From Anaerolineaceae bacterium UBA6105 (GTDB lineage: Bacteria > Chloroflexota > Anaerolineae > Anaerolineales > Anaerolineaceae): a stretch of 64,000 bases of DNA. The first letter of the stretch is position 1; each line of letters starts with the position of its first letter. The position numbers and the translations under genes were made by a program. The notes under the pieces were generated by a model. The model ran no database searches and was not told the origin of the DNA. It worked only from the letters and a program-made list of their open reading frames with translations. This document shows, one piece after another, positions 9,229 to 18,033 of the stretch. Location: contig DIWN01000058.1 in the NCBI GenBank assembly GCA_002423495.1, positions 4,378 to 68,377 on the forward strand, written 5' to 3'.

Positions 9229-11115
9229 ATGCACGGATATAGTGGAAAAATCCTTCATATTGACCTGAAAACGAAGAAAAATTGGGTCGAAACCAAACCA
9301 GAGGAATGGTACAAAATTTACATCGGTGGGGTCTCAATGGCTTCACGGCTCTTATGGGAAAATATCACTCCCGGCTGCGATCCACTCGACGACGGCAACC
9401 CCATTTGCATTGCAAATGGCATCTTCACCGGCACACCGGTGCCTGTTGGCGGCAAATTTGGTCTGGCTTCCAAATCGCCCCTCACCGGCTTCATCGGCGA
9501 TAGTCTTTCCGGCAGCTGGTTCTCTATCGCATTGAAACGCGCTGGCTGGGACGGGCTGGTGTTGCACAACAGTTGCGACAGCTGGACTCAGCTTTTTATT
9601 GATGACGAGCGCGTGCAGTTCAACGATGCCACTTACCTGCTCGGCAAAGGCACCTACGAAACCGAAGAAGCCATTCGCGCAAAACTCGGCGATGAACAGA
9701 TCCGTTCCTGCACCATCGGTCCTTGCGGCGAAAATCTGGTGCGTTTTGCCAACGTCACCAATGATGGCCGCCAGGCTGGTCGTACCGGTCATGGCATGAT
9801 TTGGGGGCATAAAAAACTCAAGGCAGTTTCTGTGCGTGGTACTCGCGGCGTAACCGTCTACGATCCCAAAACGCTCAATCAACTTTCTTTTGATATTTCC
9901 AAGAGTGCGCAAGGCAAAGACACTGAAAAATACCGCATTTACGGTACCTCCACCGGTTTACTATCCACTAACAAAATGGGCGTCTTACCTACCCGCAATT
10001 TCCAGGAAGGCGTTTTTGAGGATGCCGAACTAGTCAGCGGTGAATACTTGGATAAGCATCACAAAGTCAAGGTGATTGCTTGTGCCCAGTGCCCCATTGC
10101 CTGTGAGCAAATGTCGTTGGTCAAGACCGGACCCTTTGCTGGCGCGATGACAGGTATTGAATACGAATGTCTCTTTGCCAACAGTTCCAACCTGGGCATC
10201 TCGGATATCCGATCCTCCATCAAGCTCATCACCCTTGCGGACCACGATGGGATGGATGCCATCACCATGGGCGGCACAATCGGATGGGCGATGGAATGCT
10301 ACGAGCGAGGCGTGCTGAAGAAGGAAGACTTTGCCAGCAAAGCTCACCCCGAAGGGCTCGAATTAAACTTCGGCAATGGCGAAGCCGCTGTTGCCCTGGC
10401 TGAAATGATCCGTGATCAGGAAGGGATCGGAAAAATTCTTGCCCAGGGAACCCGCATCGCCAGCAGAACTATTGACGAGGAACGCGGGACAGAGACATTC
10501 AAATGGGCTATGAACACTAAAGGTCTTGAAGCCGCTGGTTACGACGCACGCGCGCTCAAGACGTTTGCCGTCGGGCTTGCCACTGGCACCCGCGGCGGCT
10601 GCCACAATCGCTCTGCTGCATACGATCCGGACATGAAAGGCGAAACCAACCGTCTGACTGTTGATGAAACCCGCGGTCGGGTTGCAGCAGACTCAGAAGA
10701 ATATGCTGCCGTTTACGACACTCTGCCCCTGTGCAAGTTCATCCGGCGCTGTTTCACCGGTAAAGCCGACCGGGCTGGTGCATGGCCTGCCATCGCCAAA
10801 CTGATCAATGCCACTACTGGCTGGGACTTTGATTACGATGCCGTTGATTTGATCGGTGTGCGCGCTTGCACTATCAAAAAAGCTTTCAACATTCGCGAAG
10901 GCTGGACTGAGAAAGATGATGACTTGCCCTGGCGATGGAAGCACGACCCCTTCACTAAAGGTCCCAGTGCAGGCGTATTTGTGACCGATGAAGAACTTGA
11001 ATATATGAAAGACCTTTATTACAAGGCCAAAGGCTGGACCGAGGAAGGTATGATCCCCAAAGAACTATTGATCAAACTCGGCATGTCCGACGTGGCTGAA
11101 GAAATCGGAGTCTAA
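9229..11115 (+). CDS. aor: Aldehyde ferredoxin oxidoreductase (AOR) family tungsten/molybdenum enzyme
   Basis: A full-length 628-residue AOR-family protein. The N-terminus (GYSGKILHIDL, then GGKFGLASKSPLTG) is the bis-pterin-binding first domain. The [4Fe-4S] ligands are Cys285, Cys288 and Cys292 (CAQCPIAC) plus Cys502 near LPLC. The family oxidises aldehydes to carboxylic acids with ferredoxin, or runs the reverse reaction; some members (BamB of class II benzoyl-CoA reductase) reduce aromatic rings. The exact substrate cannot be read from sequence. It is the first gene of an operon with a four-cluster ferredoxin 10 bases downstream and Hdr/Flx genes after that. Electrons therefore probably pass to an HdrA-based bifurcating module instead of free ferredoxin alone. 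Start ATG has CAGGAG upstream. Confidence 0.93.
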   Translation: MHGYSGKILHIDLKTKKNWVETKPEEWYKIYIGGVSMASRLLWENITPGCDPLDDGNPICIANGIFTGTPVPVGGKFGLASKSPLTGFIGDSLSGSWFSIALKRAGWDGLVLHNSCDSWTQLFIDDERVQFNDATYLLGKGTYETEEAIRAKLGDEQIRSCTIGPCGENLVRFANVTNDGRQAGRTGHGMIWGHKKLKAVSVRGTRGVTVYDPKTLNQLSFDISKSAQGKDTEKYRIYGTSTGLLSTNKMGVLPTRNFQEGVFEDAELVSGEYLDKHHKVKVIACAQCPIACEQMSLVKTGPFAGAMTGIEYECLFANSSNLGISDIRSSIKLITLADHDGMDAITMGGTIGWAMECYERGVLKKEDFASKAHPEGLELNFGNGEAAVALAEMIRDQEGIGKILAQGTRIASRTIDEERGTETFKWAMNTKGLEAAGYDARALKTFAVGLATGTRGGCHNRSAAYDPDMKGETNRLTVDETRGRVAADSEEYAAVYDTLPLCKFIRRCFTGKADRAGAWPAIAKLINATTGWDFDYDAVDLIGVRACTIKKAFNIREGWTEKDDDLPWRWKHDPFTKGPSAGVFVTDEELEYMKDLYYKAKGWTEEGMIPKELLIKLGMSDVAEEIGV

Positions 11116-11125
11116 CGAGGAGCTT

Positions 11126-11638
11126 ATGGCAACCAGTACATCAAAATATGCATATATCGATTGCGATCCCAACCTTTGCGTGGGCTGTCAACTGTGTGAA
11201 TACATTTGTGCGTTCACAAAAACTGGAGAATACAACTCTTATCGCAGCCGCATCCGCACTGTTCGCGTTGATGAAGTCCTCATCACCGCCATCGCCTGCC
11301 GCACCTGCGAAAACGCTCCCTGCGTGATTGTCTGCCCGCGCGATGCCCTGACCCAGGACCCTGTCACCGGCATCATCGACGTCAACGCCAGCAAGTGTGA
11401 TGGCTGCGCCTGGTGCATCGAAGCCTGCGACTTCGGCGCCATCTCCATCAACCCGCAAACCACTCTGGCAGAGATCTGCGACCAGTGCAGGGACGAACCA
11501 GATGGACCTCAGTGTGTAAAGTGGTGCCCCAAAGAAGCGCTCACCCTGACCACACCCGACCAGCGTGCCCAGAAGACTCGCCGCAATCTGATTACCGAAT
11601 CTTTAAATATGCCCCAGAAAGCAACGGATCCTAAATGA
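11126..11638 (+). CDS. Four-cluster ferredoxin, electron-transfer partner of AOR
   Basis: A 170-residue HycB/DMSO-reductase-B-like ferredoxin. Four cysteine groups are visible: CVGCQLCEYIC, CRTCENAPCVIVCP, CDGCAWCIEAC and CDQCRDEPDGPQCVKWCP. Together these can hold four [4Fe-4S] clusters. This is the protein type that accompanies many AOR enzymes as small subunit and also resembles BamC. It follows aor by 10 bases and its stop overlaps the HdrA start (ATGA at 11635-11638). It probably wires AOR to HdrA. It has no signal peptide. Confidence 0.9.
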   Translation: MATSTSKYAYIDCDPNLCVGCQLCEYICAFTKTGEYNSYRSRIRTVRVDEVLITAIACRTCENAPCVIVCPRDALTQDPVTGIIDVNASKCDGCAWCIEACDFGAISINPQTTLAEICDQCRDEPDGPQCVKWCPKEALTLTTPDQRAQKTRRNLITESLNMPQKATDPK

Positions 11639-14172
11639 GTGAAGACCCCATCACCAAGAGCCATGCCGCGGACTTCCCTGAGGATGAGCCGCGCATTGGT
11701 GTTTACGTCTGCCATTGCGGCAGTAACATTGCCGGCGTCATTCCCCCGGAAGAAGTCGTGGATTTTGCCGGCAAACTTCCTGGCGTCGTTCGTTCGATCG
11801 ATACCATGTATGCCTGTGCCGACAGCGGTCAGCGTCTCATCAAAGAAGACATTGCCAAGTACGGCCTGAATCGCGTTGTTGTTGCAGCTTGTTCAGTGCG
11901 CATGCACGAACCGACTTTCCGAGGTTGCGTGGCTGAAGCTGGTATAAACCCATTCCTGATGGAAATGGCGAACATCCGCGAGCAGTGCACCTGGGCGCAT
12001 GGACACGACCGTGCAGGCGCGCTTGAAAAAGCCAAAGACCTCACCGCAGCGGCAGTTGCAAAAGCCACATTCCTGACCCCGCTGGATATGATCAAAGTGC
12101 CCGTCACCAAACGCGCCTTGGTCATCGGCGGAGGTGTGGCTGGCATCACCGCAGCTCTCGACCTAGCTGAACAGAACATTCCGGTCACCTTAGTAGAAAA
12201 AGAACCAACGATTGGAGGGGTCATGGCGCAACTTAACAAGACCTTTCCAACGATGGACTGCAGTATATGAATTCTTGCACCAAAAATGGTTGACGCGGCG
12301 CGTCAGCCCCTGATCGAAGTAAAGACCTTTACCGAAGTTGAAAAAGTCGAAGGATATGTCGGCAATTTTGTTGTGACCCTTAGGGAAAAAGCCAAGTATG
12401 TGCGTGCTGACCGCTGCAATGGCTGCGGCGCCTGCACCAAGGCTTGCCCAATTGAAATCCCCAACTACTTTGAAATGGACCTTGCTCCGCGCAAGGCCGC
12501 GTATATCCCCATGAGCCAGGCAGTGCCTCTCATTTACAACATCGACATGGACGCCTGTATCCATTGCTATAAATGTGTGGAAGCCTGCGGAGCCCTCGAA
12601 GCAATTGACTTCAGCATGGAAGACAAACTGGTGGAGCAGGAAATAGGCGCGATCGTGGTTGCCACCGGCTTCGGTCACTTTGACCCAACCCCCATGACCG
12701 AATATGGTTATGGTCGCTTCCCTAATGTAATTACCGCTATGGAGATGGAAAGGTTGAATAACTCAGCCGGACCTACCAACGGCACCCTGATCCGCCCAAG
12801 TGATGGAAAAGAACCGAAACGGATTGCTATCATCAATTGCGTCGGTTCACGAGACAAGCGCTTCAACCCAGGCTGCTCAAACTTCTGCTGCATGTACGCG
12901 ATAAAAAACGCGCTGTTGCTCAAGCAAATGCATCCCGATAATGAGATTTCAATCTACTACATCGACATCCGCACTCCCTCCAAGGGTTACGAAGAATTCT
13001 ATGACCGGGCACGCGAATCCGGCATCCACTTTATCCAGGGACGCCCTGCTGAAATCACGGAAAATCCCGATTCACACCAGCTCTTCATTGCCTCGGAAGA
13101 TATTGCGCTCGGAAAGGTAATTGAACGCGAGTATGACATGGTCATGCTCAATCAAGCCGCCATTCCCCAACCCGACCAGAACCACATGAGCTCCGTGCTG
13201 AACGTGGCTCAGTCCCCCGGCGGTTGGTTCATGGAATATCACCCCAAATTGCGCCCAATGGACAGCCCCACCGACGGTATATTCTTCGCCGGCGCTAACC
13301 TGGGTCCCAAAGATATCCCGGCCAGCGTCGCCCAGGGTTCCGCAGCTGCCTCGCGCGCTTCGCGCATTCTGCACTCCGACAGCTGGCAGATCGAACCTAC
13401 CGTAGCTGTGGTCTGGCCGGATCGCTGCGTCAGCGCCGATGGTCAAGCTTGTGGCATTTGTGCCCGCGCCTGCCCCTATGGTGCCATCGATTACACCAAG
13501 GGTCTCGCGGCGGAAGTGATCACGGCCAAGTGCCACGGTTGTGGCGCCTGTGTTGGCGAATGTCCGCATAACGCAATCACCCAACTCCACTACACCGACG
13601 CCCAGGTACTGGCACAAATCCGTACCCTGTTGGCAACTGAACCGGAGAAGAAAATTCTTGCTTTCCGCTGCCAGTGGTGCTCCTATGGCGGCGCAGACCT
13701 TGCCGGTACTTCGCATTTTGAATATAGCGCCAATGAACGTGGATTGCGCGTGATGTGTTCAGCGCGTATGGATGCTGACCTGATCTACGAGGCTTACCGC
13801 CTCGGTGCTGGTGGGATCCTCTATTCGGGATGTCATCCGCAGGACTGCCACTACATCACCGGTCAGATTGTCGGCGCTAAACGTGCAGCGCGGCTTGAAA
13901 AAATGTTTGAGCGCATGCAAATGAGCCCGGGTCGCTTCCGCGTAGAGTGGATCAGCGCGGCTGAAGGCGATAAATATGCCCGTGTCATCAACGAAATGCA
14001 AGCCGCATTGGATGAAATTCCCGAGGATGTCCTCAAGGCCGAAATCGAACGCCTGCGCCCTGAAATGGCTAAGAAACTTGCCAAGCTGGATGATATTCCT
14101 GGTGTAGCTCAAGCAATGGTACAAGTCGACTTCATCGTCGAAGAAATGATTGGCAAGGAGAAAGTCGCATGA
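11635..14172 (+). CDS. hdrA: HdrA-MvhD fusion, FAD/Fe-S electron-bifurcating subunit, probable selenoprotein (TGA 12268-12270 read as Sec212)
   Basis: The frame is open from 11635 to 14172 except for one TGA at 12268-12270; read through, it gives 845 residues. The N-terminal domain contains VYVCHCGSNIAGVI. The FAD Rossmann motif VIGGGVAGITAALDL follows, then FPTMDCSI-[TGA]-ILAPKM. HdrA proteins normally read DCSxCILxPKM here, so TGA sits exactly on a conserved cysteine where some HdrA proteins carry selenocysteine. After it come CNGCGACTKACP, CIHCYKCVEAC, CGICARACP and CHGCGACVGECP clusters. The last 150 residues (CQWCSYGGADLAGTS, CHPQDCHY, WISAAEG) are a fused MvhD domain. HdrA bifurcates electrons at FAD between a high- and a low-potential acceptor. 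Overlaps both neighbours by 4 bases. Confidence 0.88.
12288..12308 (+). promoter_or_regulatory. Candidate bacterial SECIS element for hdrA
   Basis: GGTTGACGC (12288-12296) can pair with GCGTCAGCC (12300-12308) in a 9-bp stem with one G-T pair. The apical loop is GGC (12297-12299). The loop begins 26 bases after the TGA, inside the 16-37 base range known for bacterial SECIS elements, and has G in its first two positions as that class requires. The hairpin lies within the coding frame, as bacterial SECIS elements do. Confidence 0.65.
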
Positions 14173-14762
14173 GTGGTTTTGCTGACCCCTACGCCCTTTC
14201 CGAACGCGTAAAAGCTATTCCTGGAGGGGACATGCTGATGATGTGCTATTCGTGTGGCACCTGCACCAGCAAATGCATGATCCAGACCAAACTTGAGAGC
14301 AGTTACAACCCGCGGCGCCTGATCCGTGAAGCAGTTTTCAACATGGACGATGCCGCCTTTGCAGACAAAACCACCTGGCTTTGCACCGCCTGTGACCTCT
14401 GTTACCCCGCCTGCCCGCAAAAAATCCACATTTCCGGCGTTATCAACGCAGTCAAGGCGCTGGCAGTCGAAAGTGGAAAAAAGACGCCCTACCAGGTTGC
14501 CAAAGTGGATGAATCCACCTGTGTCGCCTGCGGTTTGTGCGAAAAGATCTGCCCCTACGAAGCGATCAGCCTGGTTGAAAAGCGGGTTCCCTTCCGCGGT
14601 AACATCACGGTTGCCTCTGTAGACTCGGGTAAATGCATGGCTTGCGGGTTGTGCACTGCTGCCTGTCGTTCGACTTCCATTCGCCTGACTGAGGAATACA
14701 ATGATGTCGAATTGATCAATTCGCTCTGGTCCTGGTTAGAAACAGAAAGGGTATCCTCATGA
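14169..14762 (+). CDS. hdrC: HdrC-like iron-sulfur protein with extra two-cluster ferredoxin domain
   Basis: A 197-residue protein. The first part is HdrC, with CYSCGTCTSKC at about residues 26-36 and CTACDLCYPACP at about 75-86. The second part adds a ferredoxin with CVACGLCEKICP and CMACGLCTAAC; the last motif lacks the usual proline. HdrC normally passes electrons between HdrA and the catalytic subunit HdrB. No HdrB with CCG domains is encoded nearby, so this protein probably connects HdrA to AOR or to the Flx proteins. The start overlaps the hdrA stop and the stop overlaps the next start, so translation is coupled on both sides. Confidence 0.85.
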   Translation: MSGFADPYALSERVKAIPGGDMLMMCYSCGTCTSKCMIQTKLESSYNPRRLIREAVFNMDDAAFADKTTWLCTACDLCYPACPQKIHISGVINAVKALAVESGKKTPYQVAKVDESTCVACGLCEKICPYEAISLVEKRVPFRGNITVASVDSGKCMACGLCTAACRSTSIRLTEEYNDVELINSLWSWLETERVSS

Positions 14763-15199
14763 GCGAGACCCCTAAATTAGTTCTTTTTCAATGCCAATGG
14801 TGCCTTTTTTCGCCAGATGACCAGCAATGGGTCGACCATCAACTGCCTGAAAACATCCATCTTATAAAAGTTCCCTGCACCGGCCGCATCAATCCGCTTT
14901 ATATTCTGAATGCAGTTCAGGGTGGCGCGGATGGCGTCATGGTCAGCGGTTGTCTGCCCGAACAGTGCCATTTCAAAACTGGCAACATTGGAGCCCGCCG
15001 GCAGTTGGAAGAGTTTTCCGATTATCTTGATCACATCGGCTATGAACAGAACAGGATACGTTTCCTCTGGCTGGATCTACAGGACAGGGGAATCATCCAG
15101 AAGGAACTGGCTGCCTTTGAGGCGCAAATAAAAGCGCTCGGACCTGCCCACAACCTTGCCACGCGCGTCACCGAACCAGCTGGAGGTGCCAATGCATGA
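14759..15199 (+). CDS. mvhD: MvhD/FlxD-type [2Fe-2S] electron-transfer protein
   Basis: A 146-residue member of the MvhD (methyl-viologen hydrogenase delta subunit) family. Motifs are FQCQWC near the start, KVPCTGRINP, then GGADGVMVSGCLPEQCHFKTGN. The family carries one [2Fe-2S] cluster and hands electrons to the FAD of HdrA. The operon thus has two MvhD units, this one and the one fused to HdrA. They may serve two different electron donors. The position equivalent to selenocysteine in some MvhD selenoproteins is cysteine here. Confidence 0.85.
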   Translation: MSETPKLVLFQCQWCLFSPDDQQWVDHQLPENIHLIKVPCTGRINPLYILNAVQGGADGVMVSGCLPEQCHFKTGNIGARRQLEEFSDYLDHIGYEQNRIRFLWLDLQDRGIIQKELAAFEAQIKALGPAHNLATRVTEPAGGANA

Positions 15200-16145
15200 T
15201 TTAGACGCCCTCAAAGCTGAAGCCAAACGTCTTCTTGAGGAAGGTGTGGTGGAAATGATCATTGGCTTCAAAGCCGGCGATACTCCCCTCCACCCGCAGC
15301 CAGCGTTCTTCAAAACACCTGAAGAAGTGGATCAGCTTGTATACAACGCGCTTTGCCAGAACAATCTTGCCACCTACCTCACCCGCTTTCCAAAGACCCT
15401 GAAAATCGGCATGTTAGTGCGGGGCTGTGAGAACCGTTCTGTAAATGCCCTCGTTTTCGAAGGGCAGCATCCCAGGGAGGCTCTCTATCTGATCGGTGTT
15501 CCTTGCGAAGGCATCATCGACTGGCGAAAGATTGTCGCGCAAGCCGGTGAAGAGGTGATCAGCGTCACTGAACAGAGCGATAACACCATTTTGGTCGAAT
15601 CGAAGTCAGGCTTCTTTACCCTCGAGAAAAACACCCTGCTACACGAAAGCTGCGCACGCTGCATTCATCCGAACCCTGTTTCTGCTGATATCGTCATCGG
15701 CGAACTTCTGCCCGAAGGCGATCCCGCCCTGGCGCGCGAGCAGGTTGCCGCTTTTGCGGAGCTCTCCCTGCCGGAAAGGTATGCCTGGTTTCGCCAGGAA
15801 GCAGAGCGCTGCATCCGTTGTTACGCCTGCCGTGAAGCCTGCCCGATGTGTTATTGCGAAGAGTGTTTTGTGGATCACATCTCCCCGCGTTGGACCGAAA
15901 GCGGCACAACCCCTGCTGGCATGCAAGGCTGGCATATTGTGCGCGCCTTCCATCAAACCGGACGCTGCACCAGTTGCGGCGCTTGCGAACGCGCTTGCCC
16001 GATGGACATCAAGATGACTTATCTGACTGAGAAACTCAATGAAGATATGCGACAAAAGTACAACTTCGAAGTCGGGATGGACACCACCACTCCACCGCCA
16101 TTCTCGACCATCACCCTGGACGATAAGTCCCGCTTTGTGGTTTGA
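15192..16145 (+). CDS. FrhB/FdhB-like iron-sulfur flavoprotein (FlxB-type candidate)
   Basis: A 317-residue protein resembling the beta subunit of F420-hydrogenase/dehydrogenase and related Hdr-associated proteins. It shows VRGCENRSVNALVFE and LIGVPCEGIIDW in the first half. A dicluster ferredoxin region follows, with CIRCYACREACPMCYCEEC and CTSCGACERACP. The family usually binds flavin plus several [4Fe-4S] clusters. The start at 15192 is chosen because GGAGG (15181-15185) precedes it; this gives an 8-base overlap with the previous gene. It lies between MvhD and the FlxC/FlxA-like genes and probably relays electrons between NAD(P)H and HdrA. F420 use is not implied. Confidence 0.75.
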   Translation: MHDLDALKAEAKRLLEEGVVEMIIGFKAGDTPLHPQPAFFKTPEEVDQLVYNALCQNNLATYLTRFPKTLKIGMLVRGCENRSVNALVFEGQHPREALYLIGVPCEGIIDWRKIVAQAGEEVISVTEQSDNTILVESKSGFFTLEKNTLLHESCARCIHPNPVSADIVIGELLPEGDPALAREQVAAFAELSLPERYAWFRQEAERCIRCYACREACPMCYCEECFVDHISPRWTESGTTPAGMQGWHIVRAFHQTGRCTSCGACERACPMDIKMTYLTEKLNEDMRQKYNFEVGMDTTTPPPFSTITLDDKSRFVV

Positions 16146-16156
16146 GGAGAGCCAAC

Positions 16157-17176
16157 ATGAACCTTATCCTCAAAAAAGACCAACTCAATCACCTGCTTAA
16201 TTCCTGGCGCCAGGATTATGAAGTTTACGCCCCGCAAGCTCTGCAAAATTACACCCATTTTCTGCCGCTGCAGGATGGTTTTGAACTTGCCTTCGATAAA
16301 GCCCACAACACGCGCATTCCGCCAAAAGCCCTCTTTTTACCGACATCGGAGGCACTGCTAAAATTTACAAAATTTGGCGGATACGAACAAGTCCCACTTG
16401 AAACTGCTCCTCGTATCATCTTTGGCATCCGTCCCTGTGACGCGCATGCTATGACCATGCTCGACACCGTCTTTGAGCAGGAACGCTACACAGACCCTCA
16501 CTGGAAAGCCCGCCGCGATGCCACGCTTTTGGTCGGCCTTGGCTGCCACGAACCCTGCCAGACTGGTTTCTGCACCACAGTCGGCTCAGGTCCCTTCAAC
16601 CACGCCGGTCTGGACGCGATCCTGACCGACCTCGGTGAGATTTTCCTGGTTGAAACGCTGACTGAGAAAGGTGAACAACTTTTCACCCAACTTGAAACTG
16701 CCACTGAGGAGCAAAGCAAACAAGCAAGCGAGGTGCAGCAAGCTGCCGCAGCAAGCATGCCAATTGCCTTTGAAACGGAAGGGTTGAAAGAAAAACTCGA
16801 TCAAAACTTCGACAGTCCCTATTGGGAAGAAATTTCGCGCTCCTGTCTTGGCTGCGGGGTGTGCACGTTCCTCTGCCCCACCTGCTTCTGCTTCGACATC
16901 GTCGACGAAGCCCAACGCGGCGAACGCGTGCGCAACTGGGACACCTGCATGTTCCGCACTTACTCGCTCGAAGCGTCCGGGCACAATCCGCGCCCCAGTC
17001 GTGTGGAGCGGACACGGCAGCGCCTGAGTCACAAATACACCCATTGGGTGGATCAAATCAACCAGATCGGCTGCACCGGTTGCGGTCGCTGCGTGCGATA
17101 CTGCCCGGTCGGTCTGGATATTCGCGCTATGCTGCGCAAAGCAAGTCAACTTCCAAGTGAGGTAGCCCATGTCTAA
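16157..17176 (+). CDS. Sulfhydrogenase-beta/AsrA-like Fe-S protein (FlxC type)
   Basis: A 339-residue protein with FGIRPCDAHAMTML and LVGLGCHEPC in the N-terminal half. Two ferredoxin motifs lie near the end: CLGCGVCTFLCPTCFCF and CTGCGRCVRYCPVGLDIR. This layout is that of AsrA, sulfhydrogenase HydB and FlxC, which take electrons from an FAD/NAD(P)H partner. That partner is encoded immediately downstream with an 8-base overlap. ATG 16157 is preferred over an upstream TTG because GAGGAG lies 7 bases before it. Confidence 0.82.
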   Translation: MNLILKKDQLNHLLNSWRQDYEVYAPQALQNYTHFLPLQDGFELAFDKAHNTRIPPKALFLPTSEALLKFTKFGGYEQVPLETAPRIIFGIRPCDAHAMTMLDTVFEQERYTDPHWKARRDATLLVGLGCHEPCQTGFCTTVGSGPFNHAGLDAILTDLGEIFLVETLTEKGEQLFTQLETATEEQSKQASEVQQAAAASMPIAFETEGLKEKLDQNFDSPYWEEISRSCLGCGVCTFLCPTCFCFDIVDEAQRGERVRNWDTCMFRTYSLEASGHNPRPSRVERTRQRLSHKYTHWVDQINQIGCTGCGRCVRYCPVGLDIRAMLRKASQLPSEVAHV

Positions 17177-18026
17177 TGAGGCTCACAGTCCTTATCTGCC
17201 TATTCCCATGCATGTTTTGCATGCCTATTACGAGTCTAATGACCGCTCCCTCAAAACCCTGGAGCTGAGTTTTGACGACCCCCAGGATGCCCGCGAATTC
17301 TTCGCTGCCTACAACCCGGGTCAATTCTGCCTGTTGAGCGTTATTGGCAAGGGAGAATCCGCTCTCGGAATTGCCAGTGCTGCCTGGGAAGGGGACTTCG
17401 TGCGCTTTACCATCCAAAAGATGGGTTCTGTCACAACTGCACTGCATGAACTCAAACCCGGCGATCCGATAGGTATTCGTGGACCGCTTGGCAACGGTTT
17501 CCCGCTGGAAGACTGGAAGGGCAAGAACCTGGTCATCATTGGCGGCGGTTGTGCTTTCTCAACCCTATACGCCCTCACAAAACATCTGCACCATCCCTCC
17601 AATCGCGGGGATTACGGCAAAATGACTGTCATTTACGGAACACGCACCTCTGGTCTGTGCATGTACAAGCAGGATATTGCCGCCTGGCATCAGCGGGATG
17701 ACATGGAAGTGCATCAAGCCATTGACGTCCCGGAGCAGGATTGGCTTCACCATGTTGGCTATGTGCCTGATGTGGTCAAAGAGGTCAAACCATCTCCAGT
17801 CAATAGCGTGGCAGTCGTTTGTGGTCCTCCCATCATGACCAAATACACCCTGCCAGCACTCGTCGAGCTTGGTTTCACCCCCGAAACCATTTTCACCTCG
17901 CTCGAAAAACGCATGAAATGCGGCGTCGGCAAGTGTGGTCGCTGCAATCTTGGTCCAAAATACATCTGCAAAGACGGTCCGGTCTTCAGCCTCGCTGAAC
18001 TCAACGACCTGCCGGCAGACCTTTAG
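17169..18026 (+). CDS. NAD(P)H/FAD oxidoreductase subunit (FlxA/AsrB/sulfhydrogenase-gamma type)
   Basis: A 285-residue ferredoxin-NADP reductase fold protein. The FAD-binding part has PGQFCLLS and IRGPLGNGFP. The nucleotide-binding part begins with VIIGGGCAFSTLYAL. The C-terminus has CGVGKCGRCNLG followed by a fourth cysteine, the [2Fe-2S] pattern of the DHODase-electron-transfer/AsrB family. In Flx-Hdr complexes this subunit exchanges electrons with NADH or NADPH. It overlaps the FlxC-like gene by 8 bases, matching the usual two-protein unit. It makes NAD(P)H the likely soluble partner of the AOR-Hdr machine. NADH versus NADPH preference cannot be told. Confidence 0.88.
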   Translation: MSNEAHSPYLPIPMHVLHAYYESNDRSLKTLELSFDDPQDAREFFAAYNPGQFCLLSVIGKGESALGIASAAWEGDFVRFTIQKMGSVTTALHELKPGDPIGIRGPLGNGFPLEDWKGKNLVIIGGGCAFSTLYALTKHLHHPSNRGDYGKMTVIYGTRTSGLCMYKQDIAAWHQRDDMEVHQAIDVPEQDWLHHVGYVPDVVKEVKPSPVNSVAVVCGPPIMTKYTLPALVELGFTPETIFTSLEKRMKCGVGKCGRCNLGPKYICKDGPVFSLAELNDLPADL

Positions 18027-18033
18027 GAGAAAA

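Noticed and set aside
12268..12270. The TGA in hdrA as a nonsense mutation splitting it into two genes or a pseudogene
   Set aside because: Both sides are in the same frame, are well conserved and join exactly at a known Cys/Sec position, and a SECIS-like hairpin follows. The downstream part has no ribosome site of its own.
15192..16145. F420-dependent hydrogenase or dehydrogenase beta subunit in the strict sense
   Set aside because: The fold is similar, but no F420 biosynthesis or F420-linked genes are seen and Hdr-associated relatives exist without F420 use.
14169..17176. HdrB heterodisulfide reductase catalytic subunit
   Set aside because: I looked for the CCG cysteine-rich domains in every protein of the operon and found none.
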